DNA of 64,000 nucleotides from Azospirillum brasilense (lineage in GTDB: Bacteria > Pseudomonadota > Alphaproteobacteria > Azospirillales > Azospirillaceae). The translations under genes were made by a program, and so were the position numbers. Positions 1 to 9,400 of this stretch are shown piece by piece. The stretch spans positions 275,001-339,000 of the forward strand of contig NZ_CP032348.1 in assembly GCF_005222205.1 (NCBI RefSeq), given 5' to 3'. How positions within the stretch are numbered: the first letter of the stretch is position 1; each line of letters opens with the position of its first letter. The notes beneath the pieces are model-generated. The model was given only the letters and a program-made list of their open reading frames with translations. It was not told the DNA's origin and ran no database searches.

Positions 1-486
1 CTGGCCGGGCTGGGAGCACGGGCGACCGTGCTGGTGCTCTGCGGGATCGGCAACCACGACAATGTGGGAGGCATCTTCCGCAACGCGGCGGCCTTCGGGG
101 TGGACGCGGTGCTGCTCGATTCCGGCTGCTGCGACCCGCTTTACCGCAAGGCCATCCGCGTGTCGGTCGGGGCGGCGCTGCGGGTGCCCTTTGTGCGAAT
201 TCCGGCGGGAACCGATCCGGTCGCCCTGCTGGAGCGGCACGGCTTCGCCGTCCTCTCGCTGAGCCCGGCGGGGGCGGTCCCTCTGGCGGCCCTGCGCCGT
301 CCGGAGCGCGCGGCGCTGCTCCTGGGGTCGGAGGGGCCGGGGCTGCCGGCTTCCGTGCTGGAGCGGACACGGACGGTGCGCATTCCCATGGCGCCGGATT
401 TCGATTCCCTGAACGTCGCCACGACCAGCGGGATCGTCCTGCACCACCTCGCCTTCATGGCGGAGCCGGAGTCAGGCGTCGGCTGA
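1..486 (+). CDS. TrmH/SpoU-family RNA 2'-O-methyltransferase, 5' end outside window
   Basis: The open frame runs in from base 1, so the N-terminal substrate-binding part is missing and the internal GTG at 28 is probably not the start. The visible 160 codons carry the SPOUT trefoil-knot methyltransferase motifs: NVGGIFRNAAAFG (motif 1), LLLGSEGPGL (motif 2) and IPMAPDFDSLNVATTSG (motif 3), which form the SAM pocket in TrmH/RlmB enzymes. Family members are about 240-280 residues, so roughly 100 residues lie upstream. The specific rRNA or tRNA target cannot be read from this part. Its last 15 bp overlap the convergent oxyR end. Confidence 0.88.
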   Translation: MAGLGARATVLVLCGIGNHDNVGGIFRNAAAFGVDAVLLDSGCCDPLYRKAIRVSVGAALRVPFVRIPAGTDPVALLERHGFAVLSLSPAGAVPLAALRRPERAALLLGSEGPGLPASVLERTRTVRIPMAPDFDSLNVATTSGIVLHHLAFMAEPESGVG

Positions 487-1407
487 GCCGTCGATCCGGC
501 GCAGGCCGGGCGGGGTGGCGTCGCGCAGGCTTTGGGCGAGCGCGCGGAAGCCGGCGGCGCGCGGGTCGCTGGCCCGCCAGACCAAGCCGATGACCCGGCC
601 CGGCGGGTCGCCCTGGAAGTCGCGGTAGGCGACCAGACCGCCCACCGTCGCCGCCTCCCCGTTGCCGGTGGCGAGGCGCGGCATCAGGGTGTAGCCGGTG
701 CCGCTGGCGACCATGTGGCGCAGCGTCTCCAGCCCGGTGGCGTGGCGCATGCCGCGGGTGGTGGCGCCGCAGGCGGCCAGCGCCTGATCGCGCAGGCAGT
801 GCCCTTCCTCAAGCAGCACCAGCTCGCCGGGGTCAAGGTCGGCCAGGGCGATGGAGGGCAGGCTTTCCAGCCGGTGGCCGGCGGGGTGGGCGAGCACGAA
901 GGGTTCGAAGAACAGGGCGTCGCAGGTCAGCCCTTCCGCCTCGACGGGCAGGGCGAGCAGGACCGCGTCGAGCCGCCCCTCCCGCAACTCCTCCAGCAGG
1001 CCGTCGGTGCGGCCTTCGGACAGGACGAGCTGGACCTCGGGCAGGTGCCGGCGCATCGCCGGCAGGACATGGGGGAACAGGTACGGCCCCAGCGTCTGGA
1101 TCGCCGCGATGGCGAGCGGACCGTGCAGGGCCCCCGCCGTCCCACGGGCCAGCGCCAGCAGGCGGCGCGCCTCCTCCAGGACGACGCGGGCCTGGCGGAT
1201 CACCACCTCCCCCTGCGGGGTGGGCAGCACGCGGCGGCTCGTCCGCTCGAACAGGGGGATGCCGAGAAGGTCTTCGAGCTTGCGGATCTGCGCGCTCAGC
1301 GATGGCTGGCTGACCGAGCAGCGCTCCGCCGCCTTGCCGAAATGCCGCTGCTCGGCCACCGCCACCACATATTCCAGATCGCGAAGGGACAGACCGGCGA
1401 GATTCAT
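472..1407 (-). CDS. oxyR: LysR-family peroxide sensor OxyR
   Basis: A 311-residue LysR-type regulator. The N-terminal winged helix (about 5-65) contains RHFGKAAERCSVSQPSLSAQ, and the C-terminal half is the LysR substrate-binding fold. The segment GHCLRDQALAAC places Cys204 and Cys213 nine residues apart, matching the E. coli OxyR redox pair Cys199/Cys208 and the surrounding GHCLRDQA. It is therefore very likely the H2O2-sensing disulfide switch and not a generic LysR protein. It is transcribed divergently from katA across 115 bp, the classical arrangement for activation of catalase by OxyR. The start is the ATG at 1407. Confidence 0.92.
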   Translation of the reverse strand: MNLAGLSLRDLEYVVAVAEQRHFGKAAERCSVSQPSLSAQIRKLEDLLGIPLFERTSRRVLPTPQGEVVIRQARVVLEEARRLLALARGTAGALHGPLAIAAIQTLGPYLFPHVLPAMRRHLPEVQLVLSEGRTDGLLEELREGRLDAVLLALPVEAEGLTCDALFFEPFVLAHPAGHRLESLPSIALADLDPGELVLLEEGHCLRDQALAACGATTRGMRHATGLETLRHMVASGTGYTLMPRLATGNGEAATVGGLVAYRDFQGDPPGRVIGLVWRASDPRAAGFRALAQSLRDATPPGLRRIDGSADA

Positions 1408-1522
1408 AGGTTCAGACTATCGAAGCATTTGAAACGATGTCTTGGATATATCAACGAAGCGGCGGGATAACCAGGGGGCAAAGCGGACGCGGCAACTGAT
1501 AAGAAACGCAAGGAGTTGAGCC
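1408..1522. promoter_or_regulatory. oxyR-katA divergent regulatory region
   Basis: This 115-bp spacer is more AT-rich than its flanks and separates oxyR from katA. It contains GGATATATC-type and TATCG...CGATG partial symmetries around 1410-1455, where OxyR would be expected to bind, but no perfect OxyR consensus is visible. The katA Shine-Dalgarno AAGGAG sits at about 1508-1513. Regulation by OxyR is inferred from gene order. Confidence 0.45.
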
Positions 1523-2992
1523 ATGAGCACCCTGACCACTGCCGCCGGCATCCCCGTCGTCGACAACCAGAATTCGCTGACCGCCGGCCCGCGCGGTCCG
1601 GTGCTGATGCAGGATTTCCACCTGATCGAGAAGCTGGCCCACTTCAACCGCGAACGCATCCCGGAGCGGGTGGTCCATGCCAAGGGGGCCGGCGCCTATG
1701 GTGTCTTCCGGGTGACCCGCGACGTGACGCCCTACACCGCGGCCAAATTCCTGTCGGCGGTCGGCAAGGAGACGGAGGTGTTCCTGCGCTTCTCCACCGT
1801 CGGCGGCGAGAAGGGCTCCGCCGACGCCGAGCGCGACCCGCGCGGCTTCGCCCTCAAGTTCTACACCGAGGACGGCAACTACGATCTGGTCGGCAACAAC
1901 ACGCCGGTCTTCTTCATCCGCGACCCGCTGAAGTTCCCCGACTTCATCCACACGCAGAAGCGCAACCCGGCGACCAACCTGAAGGACCCGACGGCGGTCT
2001 GGGATTTCTTCTCCCTGTCGCCGGAGACGATGCACCAGCTGACGATCCTGTTCAGCGACCGGGGCACGCCGCGCGGCTACCGCCACATGGACGGCTTCTC
2101 CAGCCACACCTTCTCGTGGATCAACGCGGCGGGCGAGCGCTTCTGGGTCAAGTACCACTTCAAAACCCGCCAGGGCATCCAGAACTTCACGGCGGATCAG
2201 GCGGTGCGCATGGCCGGCGTCGATCCCGACCACGCCACCCGCGATCTGTTCGCCGCCATCCGCGACGGTGATTTCCCGGCTTGGACCGTCTCGGTGCAGA
2301 TCATGCCGGAGGTCGAGGCCCACGCCTACCGCATCAACCCGTTCGACGTGACCAAGGTGTGGCCGCACGCCGATTACCCGCTGGTCGAGATCGGCGAGCT
2401 GGTGCTGAACCGCAACCCGGAGAACTACTTCGCCGAGGTCGAGCAGGCCGCCTTCAGCCCGGCCAACGTGGTGCCCGGCATTTCCTTCAGTCCGGACAAG
2501 ATGCTGCAAGGACGCCTGTTCGCCTACGCCGACGCGCACCGCTACCGGCTGGGCGCCAACCATCAGGCGCTGCCCGTCAACCGCCCGCACGCCGCGGAGG
2601 TCCGCAACCACCAGCGCGACGGCGCCATGCGCTTCGACGGCAACGGCGGTAGCAGCCCGAACTACGAGCCGAACAGCTTCGGCGGGCCGGTGCAGAACCG
2701 CGCGGTGGCCGAACCGCCGCTGCGCATCGCCGGCGACGCCGCCCGCTATGACCACCGCGAGGGCAACGACGACTACGCCCAGGCCGGCGCGCTGTTCCGC
2801 CTGATCGGGGCGGAGGCGCAGGAGCGGCTGATGGACACCATCGCCAACTCGCTGGGAGAGGCGCCGCTCTTCATCCAGCGGCGGCAGTTGGCGCACTTCT
2901 TCGCGGCGGACCCCGCCTATGGCGCGGGCGTCGCGAAGCGGCTGGGGGTGGCGGCGGCGGCACAGCCTGAAGAGGCTGCCGTGGCCGGCTGA
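1523..2992 (+). CDS. katA: Monofunctional haem catalase KatA
   Basis: A 489-residue small-subunit catalase that dismutates H2O2 in the cytoplasm. Visible family signatures are FNRERIPERVVHAKGAGAYG with catalytic His52, the distal Asn in NNTPVFFIRD (125/126), and the proximal haem-ligand motif RLFAYADAHRYRLG with Tyr335. Length is typical of clade 3 catalases, which lack the C-terminal flavodoxin-like domain of large-subunit enzymes. The ATG at 1523 follows AAGGAG. OxyR is divergent upstream, and a strong hairpin terminator follows. Confidence 0.96.
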   Translation: MSTLTTAAGIPVVDNQNSLTAGPRGPVLMQDFHLIEKLAHFNRERIPERVVHAKGAGAYGVFRVTRDVTPYTAAKFLSAVGKETEVFLRFSTVGGEKGSADAERDPRGFALKFYTEDGNYDLVGNNTPVFFIRDPLKFPDFIHTQKRNPATNLKDPTAVWDFFSLSPETMHQLTILFSDRGTPRGYRHMDGFSSHTFSWINAAGERFWVKYHFKTRQGIQNFTADQAVRMAGVDPDHATRDLFAAIRDGDFPAWTVSVQIMPEVEAHAYRINPFDVTKVWPHADYPLVEIGELVLNRNPENYFAEVEQAAFSPANVVPGISFSPDKMLQGRLFAYADAHRYRLGANHQALPVNRPHAAEVRNHQRDGAMRFDGNGGSSPNYEPNSFGGPVQNRAVAEPPLRIAGDAARYDHREGNDDYAQAGALFRLIGAEAQERLMDTIANSLGEAPLFIQRRQLAHFFAADPAYGAGVAKRLGVAAAAQPEEAAVAG

Positions 2993-3016
2993 GGCCCAGC
3001 TCCCGAACACTCGGCA

Positions 3017-3054
3017 CCGCCGGACGCACCCCCTCGCGTCCGGCGGCTTTTTTT
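3017..3054 (+). terminator. Rho-independent terminator after katA
   Basis: Inverted repeat CCGCCGGACGC / GCGTCCGGCGG with an 8-nt loop, immediately followed by seven T residues. It lies 24 bp past the katA stop. On the other strand it may also help end the converging HxlR gene. Confidence 0.9.
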
Positions 3055-3064
3055 GTGGGACGGG

Positions 3065-3493
3065 TCAGTCGGCCGCGGTGTTTTGCCGTCCCTCGTGCTG
3101 CCGGCTCGTCCAGCCCTCGGCGATGCGCGGCAGGTTGAATTCGATCCAGTCGGCGAGGAGGCGCACCTTCTCGGCGGCTTCCCGTCCCAACGGCGTCAGG
3201 CTGTAGTCGACATGGGGCGGCACCACGTCATGGGCGGTGCGCTTGACCAGCCCGTCGCCCTCCAGCCATTGCAGCGTCTGGGCGAGCATCCGTTCGCTGA
3301 CCCCGCCGATGGTGCGGCGGAGTTCGCTGAAGCGCAGCGTTCCGCTTTCCAGGGCGATCAGGACCAGCACGCCCCAGCGGCTGGTGACGTGCTTCAGCAC
3401 CTCCCGCGAGGGGCAGGCCGCGGCCATCAGGTCGCCGCGCTGCATCCGCTCCGACAGCGGCAGCGGAATGTAGTCATCGTCCGGTTCCGGCAT
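3065..3493 (-). CDS. HxlR-family transcriptional regulator (YtfH/QorR-like)
   Basis: A 142-residue winged-helix regulator of the HxlR (DUF24) family: CPSREVLKHVTSRWGVLVLIAL, then RFSELRRTIGGVSERMLAQTLQWLEGDGLVKR, which is the standard HxlR recognition-helix and wing region. The N-terminal CPSR cysteine (about residue 27) is the usual redox or quinone-sensing residue in this family. The ATG at 3493 is chosen because AAGGA lies about 8 nt upstream; a GTG at 3523 would add ten residues. It is divergent from qorB, as in the E. coli ytfH-ytfG pair, so it probably represses qorB and itself through the palindrome at 3541-3559. Confidence 0.88.
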   Translation of the reverse strand: MPEPDDDYIPLPLSERMQRGDLMAAACPSREVLKHVTSRWGVLVLIALESGTLRFSELRRTIGGVSERMLAQTLQWLEGDGLVKRTAHDVVPPHVDYSLTPLGREAAEKVRLLADWIEFNLPRIAEGWTSRQHEGRQNTAAD

Positions 3494-3540
3494 GGCCGTC
3501 CTTCTTCCACCAGGAATCTTCACACTTACATTTATGTACG

Positions 3541-3559
3541 TACTTACGAAAAGTAAGTA
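3541..3559. promoter_or_regulatory. Probable HxlR operator between regulator and qorB
   Basis: Perfect 7-bp inverted repeat TACTTAC-GAAAA-GTAAGTA midway between the divergent start codons, with an adjacent GTACGTAC palindrome at about 3536. Spacing and sequence resemble operators of HxlR/QorR/YodB-type repressors (TACT...AGTA). Assignment to this regulator is inference from position. Confidence 0.65.
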
Positions 3560-3608
3560 AGTGGTTTAGGTAGTGGGCATCACCCAACCGCAAACGGGAC
3601 ACCCGACC

Positions 3609-4457
3609 ATGACCATCGCCGTCACCGGTGCCACCGGCCAGCTTGGCCGCCTCGTCATCGCCCGCCTGAAGGAGACGGTTCCGGCCTCCGGCATCGTCGC
3701 CCTGGTGCGCTCCCCCGCCAAGACCGCCGATCTGGGGGTCGAGGCCCGCGAAGCCGATTACGGCAATCCCGACGCGCTCGCCCGCGCGCTGGCCGGCGTC
3801 GACACGCTGCTGCTGATCTCGTCGAACGAGATCGGGCAGCGGGCGGCGCAGCACCGCAACGTCGTCAACGCCGCGAAGGCGGCGGGCGTCGGCCGGATCG
3901 TCTACACCAGCCTGCTCCACGCCGACCGCTCGCCGCTGAGCCTCGCCGAGGAGCACCGGGCGACCGAGGCGGACATCACGGCGTCGGGCATCCCCTTCAC
4001 GATCCTGCGCAACGGCTGGTACACCGAGAACCACACCGGTTCGGTCGGTGCGGCGCTGGCCGGGGGCGCCTTCATCGGCAGCGCCGGCGAGGGGCGGATC
4101 TCCTCGGCCACGCGCGCCGACTACGCCGACGCGGCGGTGGCGGTGCTGACCGGCACCGGCCATGAGGGCAAGACCTACGAGCTGGCCGGGGACGAGGCGG
4201 TGACTCTGGCCGACCTTGCCGCGGAAATCTCCCGCCAGTCCGGCAAGGACATCCCCTACCGGAACCTGCCGGAAGCGGACTATGCGGCGATCCTGGCCGG
4301 CTTCGGCCTTCCCGAGGCCTTTGCGAAGGGCATCGCCTCCTGGGACGCCGACGCGTCGAAGGGCGCGCTGTTCGACGACGGGCGCCAGCTTTCCGCGCTG
4401 ATCGGGCGCTCGACCACGCCGCTCTCCGCCGCCGTGGCTGCGGTCTTGCCCCGGTAA
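3609..4457 (+). CDS. qorB: NAD(P)H:quinone oxidoreductase QorB-like (NmrA-type SDR)
   Basis: A 282-residue atypical short-chain dehydrogenase. The N-terminal Rossmann motif is VTGATGQLGR, followed by LLLISSNEIGQRAAQHRNVV, VYTSLLHAD and LRNGWYTENH, all closely matching E. coli QorB (YtfG), an NADPH-dependent quinone reductase. The ATG at 3609 is preferred over an upstream in-frame GTG at 3573 because it places the glycine motif at the usual distance from the N-terminus. It is divergent from the HxlR regulator, so likely induced by quinones or other electrophiles. Confidence 0.88.
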   Translation: MTIAVTGATGQLGRLVIARLKETVPASGIVALVRSPAKTADLGVEAREADYGNPDALARALAGVDTLLLISSNEIGQRAAQHRNVVNAAKAAGVGRIVYTSLLHADRSPLSLAEEHRATEADITASGIPFTILRNGWYTENHTGSVGAALAGGAFIGSAGEGRISSATRADYADAAVAVLTGTGHEGKTYELAGDEAVTLADLAAEISRQSGKDIPYRNLPEADYAAILAGFGLPEAFAKGIASWDADASKGALFDDGRQLSALIGRSTTPLSAAVAAVLPR

Positions 4458-4515
4458 CGGTGGGGCGGCAACAGAAAGACGTCTTAGAGAGGTCGACGTG
4501 TAGCTAGACGACAGC

Positions 4516-4552
4516 GCTATTGATGACCATCTGCACCGGCAAGCCGCTGGTG
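4516..4552. repeat. 37-bp near-copy of an internal RND-transporter sequence
   Basis: Bases 4516-4552 match 7583-7619, inside the RND permease gene, at 34 of 37 positions by eye. On the minus strand both encode the GLPVQMVINS motif. Nothing else of the RND gene is recognisable around it. The surrounding spacer (4458-4726) holds no convincing gene; a 62-codon minus-strand frame spans the copy but lacks a clear ribosome site. Confidence 0.55.
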
Positions 4553-4726
4553 TTAGTGCAGGGTATGCGGGAACGGTCCCATGCCTCGGCATTTTCCATG
4601 CGCAGCACCGTACGGAGCGAAATGATCCAAGCGGTTGCGGAAAAGAGGAAATGCCGAGACATAACGGAGCCATCAACGCTTTTCGTTGGCATTGACGCCA
4701 GTTCGTGATGTCGTTACATTTTCCTA

Positions 4727-4975
4727 ATGCTGACACCGGAGCAGAGCCGCGCCGCGCGTGGATGGTTGGATTGGTCGCAGGATGATTTGGCAAAACGTGC
4801 AAACGTTTCGCTATCGACAGTTCGCGACTTCGAGAAAGGCAGACGTGTTCCGATTGCCAACAATTTGGAAGCAATCCGGAAAGCGCTGGAAAGCGCAGGC
4901 ATTTCCTGCCTGACCAACGAAGCGGGAAATGCCACTGGCATCCGTTTTGACGGGATGCCAGTGGCTGCCAGTTGA
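4727..4975 (+). CDS. Small XRE-family helix-turn-helix regulator
   Basis: An 82-residue protein: MLTPEQSRAARGWLDWSQDD followed by LAKRANVSLSTVRDFEKGRR gives a complete XRE/Cro-type helix-turn-helix across residues 5-60. The sequence pattern is common among stand-alone small regulators of Rhizobiales and Rhodospirillales. It ends with GNATGIRFDGMPVAAS. It sits in a lower-GC islet with no partner toxin or phage gene next to it, so its target is unknown. Codon use is less GC-biased than in neighbouring genes, consistent with acquisition by transfer. Confidence 0.8.
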   Translation: MLTPEQSRAARGWLDWSQDDLAKRANVSLSTVRDFEKGRRVPIANNLEAIRKALESAGISCLTNEAGNATGIRFDGMPVAAS

Positions 4976-5407
4976 GGCTATTATTGGGTGGGCGGAGCTA
5001 CCCCGCAGTCGCTGGGACAACTCCGCTAACGGCGGGAACTAGCGCCGAGGCCAACGTCGCGTGTGTCGGCAGACGATCTCAGGGCGACCGAACCGGAAGC
5101 GGGTGTACGAACGCACGCGGACGCGCAGATTAACGGTAAGCATGAACGTAACTCCTTATCGTTGACCCTTGCCAACAGGAGCCATTTCATGCGAGTATCC
5201 AAGCTGTGGTGGCTGACGGACCTCGCAAGGGGACTTCCATCGGCTACGTCGGCGGGGCGGGTCACGTCCACCGACAACCCTTTCGTCATTTGGCGTTAGG
5301 CTTTGGGACCTGACAACGAGGGGGCCTATTCCCTCCTTGTCAGGCTCCCGATCCCCCTGTTCCGCCGGGGACCTAAGAGCGACGGTTATGTCATCTCCGT
5401 TGAGAGA
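4976..5407. other. Gene-poor spacer with a 14-bp-arm hairpin
   Basis: No convincing coding frame is seen. A near-perfect inverted repeat occupies 5309-5344 (arms CCTGACAACGAGGG and CCCTCCTTGTCAGG, one mismatch, 8-nt loop). No T-run follows on either strand, so it is not a canonical terminator. The stretch has lower GC than the rest of the window. Confidence 0.5.
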
Positions 5408-6076
5408 TCACTCCTTCCAAGTGTCATTGAGCAACGACGAGGGGGGCATAGTCTGCACGCCTATCTCGTCGCTATCGGTCTCAGCCTGCTCGTCTGCATC
5501 ATCCGTTGCGTCGCCGAGCTGGGCGAGTTTTTTTCCTCTGAGTTTCTGATAAGCCTCAAAGCGTTCAAGTAGCGACAAGCCCGCTGGTGTCAGACTCAGC
5601 TTCTCTTCCGCTCCACTTTCGGCCACAAAACCCAACTGCAGGTCGGAAACCATCTGATCACGCACGCGCTTCTCAGACAGATTCGTGGCATCAGCTATTT
5701 CGTGGCGGGTAAGGCTTCCGAGCGTGCGCAGCGCAATAAACATCTGGTAGCGTTGCGGACCAATCCGAGCGCGCGGCGGCTTTGTATTTTCAACCGCAGT
5801 GTCTTTACCCCCAATCGCTATGGATATAGCCAGCTGCCCAACGCCGCCTGCGGCGTTCGTTCCGAGCATCTTGCGATACAACGCCTCTGTAGTGTCTAGA
5901 GCGCGCTCTTGCTCTTGAATTTTTGCCCGCTGCGCAAGGCACTCCTCGAGCTGTGACTTCAACTCTTGTTCTCGCACGCTGATACGCTCGACCTGCAGGC
6001 GCAGGTCGGAGCGAATGCGCACATGCGCAGACAATATCTGATTGAGAGTCGTGTCTAGCGGGGGCGTGTCGTTCAT
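5408..6076 (-). CDS. Hypothetical protein: coiled coil plus winged helix
   Basis: A 222-residue protein of unknown family. Residues about 20-70 are a charged heptad-like coiled coil (RLQVERISVREQELKSQLEE and onward). After a linker, residues about 105-170 look like a MarR/winged-helix fold: RYQMFIALRTLGSLTRHEIA, DATNLSEKRVRDQM, then LTPAGLSLLERFEAY. The C-terminus is acidic and disordered-looking (DATDDADEQAETDSDE). A DNA-binding or regulatory role is inferred from the fold pattern only. It lies in the lower-GC islet with no operon partner, and codon use is unlike the flanking core genes. Confidence 0.65.
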   Translation of the reverse strand: MNDTPPLDTTLNQILSAHVRIRSDLRLQVERISVREQELKSQLEECLAQRAKIQEQERALDTTEALYRKMLGTNAAGGVGQLAISIAIGGKDTAVENTKPPRARIGPQRYQMFIALRTLGSLTRHEIADATNLSEKRVRDQMVSDLQLGFVAESGAEEKLSLTPAGLSLLERFEAYQKLRGKKLAQLGDATDDADEQAETDSDEIGVQTMPPSSLLNDTWKE

Positions 6077-6426
6077 AAGGAATTGATACCGGACACAACC
6101 GCCCGAGTCAATGCGCTGTTATTCTGGTAGCGCGCAGCTACCGGCGCCAACCGCCTTGGCGCGGCTTGCGGCGATAAAATATGCTTAAAGGCATATGCCT
6201 TCGATGTGCTGGCGCTAAGTCGCGCCACATTCTGGCCTAAATGGGTAACCCTGAATGTAGCGCTCTTGTGAACAAGCGTACGACTCGGAAACAGTGGTGA
6301 GGAATGACGAGCCGGTTTCTGCCCGACTCGAATGCGGGCCAGCGTCGCGTCGCTAGGCTACGCAAACATTGCTGTGGAAGCCGATTTGGTAGGAAAGAAC
6401 CGCGGTGATGTTTGTCACCTAATGCC
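6077..6426. other. Spacer between islet and efflux operon
   Basis: About 350 bp with no supported gene. It contains a perfect 14-bp palindrome AAGGCATATGCCTT at 6188-6201, which could be an operator or promoter element for the minus-strand gene ending at 5408; its start codon is 112 bp away. Nothing else was recognised. Confidence 0.45.
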
Positions 6427-6470
6427 AAAAAAGCCCCCCTCGCCCGTGCAAGGCGAGGGGGGCTTTTTTT
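6427..6470 (-). terminator. Rho-independent terminator of RND efflux operon
   Basis: Perfect 12-bp stem AGCCCCCCTCGC / GCGAGGGGGGCT, with CCGTGCAAG in the loop region, flanked by A-run and T-run on the two sides, so it can work in both directions. It lies 24 bp beyond the RND permease stop codon. Confidence 0.92.
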
Positions 6471-6493
6471 GAGAGGCTACGGTCTGACGACGC

Positions 6494-9400
6494 TTACTGC
6501 GAAGCCGCCGCGATCTCCCGCGCGCGGCGGGAGACCGACGCCGCGTAGTGGTCCTTGGCCAGCACGGTGTAGACCGCCGGCAGGACGAACAGCGTGAACA
6601 GCGTGCCGATCAGCATGCCCGACACGATCACCAGACCGATGGAGAAGCGGCTGGCGGCACCGGCGCCGGCGGCGGTCAGCAGCGGCAGGAGGCCCACCAC
6701 CATCGCCGCCGTGGTCATCAGGATCGGGCGCAAGCGGACGCGGGCCGCGTGCTCGATGGCGGTGCGGCGGTCCACCCGTTCGTTGATCTGCATCTCGCGG
6801 GCGAACTCCACCATCAGGATGCCGTGCTTGCTGATCAGGCCGATCAGCGTCACCAGACCCACCTGGGTGTAGATGTTCATGGTGGACAGGCCGAAGAACA
6901 GCGGCAGCAGCGCGCCGCAGATCGACATCGGCACGGAGATCAGGATCACCAGCGGGTCGCGCAGCGATTCGAACTGCGCGGCCAGCACCAGATAGATCAC
7001 CACCAGCGCGAAGGCGAAGGTGACCATGAGCTGGTTGCCCTCGGTCACGTACTGGCGCGATTCCGACAGATAGGAGTGGCCGAAGCCGGCGGGCAGGACC
7101 TCGCGGGCCTGCCGCTCCAGGAACTCCACGGCCTGGCCCATCGTCACGCCCGGCATCGGCACCGCGGAGAAGGTCGCGGAGGGAAGCTGGTTGTACTTGG
7201 TCAGGGCGTTCGGCTCCGTCGCCATCTCGATCGAGACGACGGTGGACAGCGGGATTTGCGCGCCGTTGCCCGCCGTGACGTAGTAGCGGGTCAGCGTCTC
7301 CGGCGTCAGGCGCTTGTCGCGCGGCACCTGCGGGATGACCTCGTAGGAGCGGCCGTTCAGGTTGAAGCGGTTGACGTAGTTGCCGCCGACCAGGACCGCC
7401 AGCGTGTCGCCGATCGACTGCATGGACAGGCCGAGGTCGGCCGCCTTGGAGCGGTCGACGTGCAGCCGGACGACCGGGCTGTTGAACTGCAGGTCGCTGT
7501 CGGTGACGATGAACATGCCGCTTTCCATGGCGGCGGCCTTGATCCGCTCCATGGCGTTGAAGATGGTCTGGTAATCGCCGGGGCTGTTGATGACCATCTG
7601 CACCGGCAGGCCGCCGGTGGAGCCGGGCAGGGCCGGCGGCGACACCAGGAACACCTGCGTGCCGGACACCTTGCCGAGATCGGCCTGGACCAGCGGCTGA
7701 AGCTCCTTGGCGCTGCGGGTGCGCTCGTCCCACGGCTTCAGGATCATGCCGGCGAAGCCCTGGGTCAGCGTCGGCAGGCCGTTCAGCACGAAGCGGGTGT
7801 CGGTCTCCGGATAGTGGGTGAACACCTCGTCCATCTCGCGCCCGTAGGCGTCCATGTAGTCGAGGTTGGCGTACTGCGGCCCCTTGGTGATGCCGAACAG
7901 GATGCCCTGGTCCTCCTCCGGCGCCAGCTCCGACATGGTGTTGGCGAAGAGGAAGCCGACGCTGAGCAGGACTCCGAAGCCGAACAGCAGGGTCGCCGCC
8001 CGGTAGTCCAGCGCGCCGCCCAGACGCCGCCCGTACCAGCCGGACAGCTTCTCGAAGGTCCGGTCGACGAAGCGGGCGAAGCGGCCCTCGTTCATGTCGC
8101 GGGTCAGCAGGAGCGAGCACATCATCGGCGACAGCGTCAGCGCCACCACGCCGGAGATAATCACCGATCCCGCCAGCGTGAAGGCGAACTCGCGGAACAG
8201 CGCGCCGGTCAGCCCGCCGAGGAAGCCGATGGGGGCGTACACGGCGGCCAGCGTGATGGTCATCGAGATGATCGGCCCGATGATCTCCCGCGCGCCGATC
8301 AGCGCGGATTCGACGGGCGATTTTCCCTCCTCCAGGTGGCGGTGGACGTTCTCCACCACCACGATGGCGTCGTCCACCACGAGGCCGATGGCCAGCACCA
8401 TGGCGAGCAGCGTCAGCAGGTTCAGGCTGAAGCCCATCGCCAGCATGATCGTCGCGGCGCCCACGATGGACAGCGGGATCGTCACGATGGGGATCAGCAC
8501 CGAGCGGAAGGAGCCCAGGAACAGGAAGATCACCACGATGACGATACCGACCGCTTCCAGCAGCGTCTTCTGCACCTCGTCGATGGAGGCCTGGATGAAG
8601 CGGGTGGAGTCGTAGACGATCTCCATCTTCAGCGACGGCGGCAGGTTGCGCTCCAGCTCCGGCACCAGCTTGCGGATGTCCTCCACGATGGTCAGCGGGT
8701 TGCCGGTCGGCGTGGAGTTGATGCCGATGAAGATCGCCTGCTGGCCGTTCATCGACACGCTGGCGTTGGAGCTTTGCGCGCCCAGTTCGATCTCGGCGAT
8801 GTCCTTCATGCGGACCAGAGCGCCGTCCTTGGACTTCACCACCATCTGCCGGAACTGCTCGACGTCGGTCAGGCCGGTGTTGGTGGTGATGTTGGAGACG
8901 ACGAAGACGCCCTTCGATTGCCCGGGGGCCGACTGGTAGTTGTTGGCCTGGATCGCCGCCCGCACGTCGGCGGCGGCGATGTTGCGCGCGGCCATCCGGT
9001 CGGGGTCGAGCCAGACGCGCATGGCGAAGGTCTGCCCGCCCAGGATCTGCGCCTCGGCCACGCCGGACACGGTGGACAGCAGCGGCTGCACGACGCGCGT
9101 CAGGTAGTCGGAGATGGCCGCCCCGGACAGCTCCGGGCTGGCGAAGCCCATGTAGAGGATGGAGGTCGTCTCGCCCGTGGACTTCAGGATCACGGGGTCG
9201 TTGGCCTCGCGCGGAAGCTGGTATTTGACCTGCTGCACCTTCGACATCACGTCGGTCATCGCGACGTTGGGGTTGAAGTTCAGCCGGATATAGGCGGTGA
9301 CGAGGCTCACCCCCTGGGTGGAGGAGGAGGTGATGTAGTCGATGCCTTCCGCCGTCGCCACCGCCTGCTCGATGGGCGTCGTGATGAAGCCCTGCATCAG

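Noticed and set aside
532..1470. Long plus-strand open frame opposite oxyR
   Set aside because: Low-complexity Gly/Arg/Gln-rich translation, antisense to a gene with clear OxyR motifs; a GC-driven shadow frame. The same holds for the long frames opposite katA, the RND pump, ctaD, ppc and the sensor kinase.
5309..5344. Hairpin as terminator
   Set aside because: Fourteen-bp arms but no T-run on either strand and no gene ending next to it; kept only as an inverted repeat.
5303..5572. 89-codon plus-strand frame
   Set aside because: It overlaps the 5' part of the inverted repeat and the better-supported minus-strand gene, has no ribosome site and no recognisable domain.
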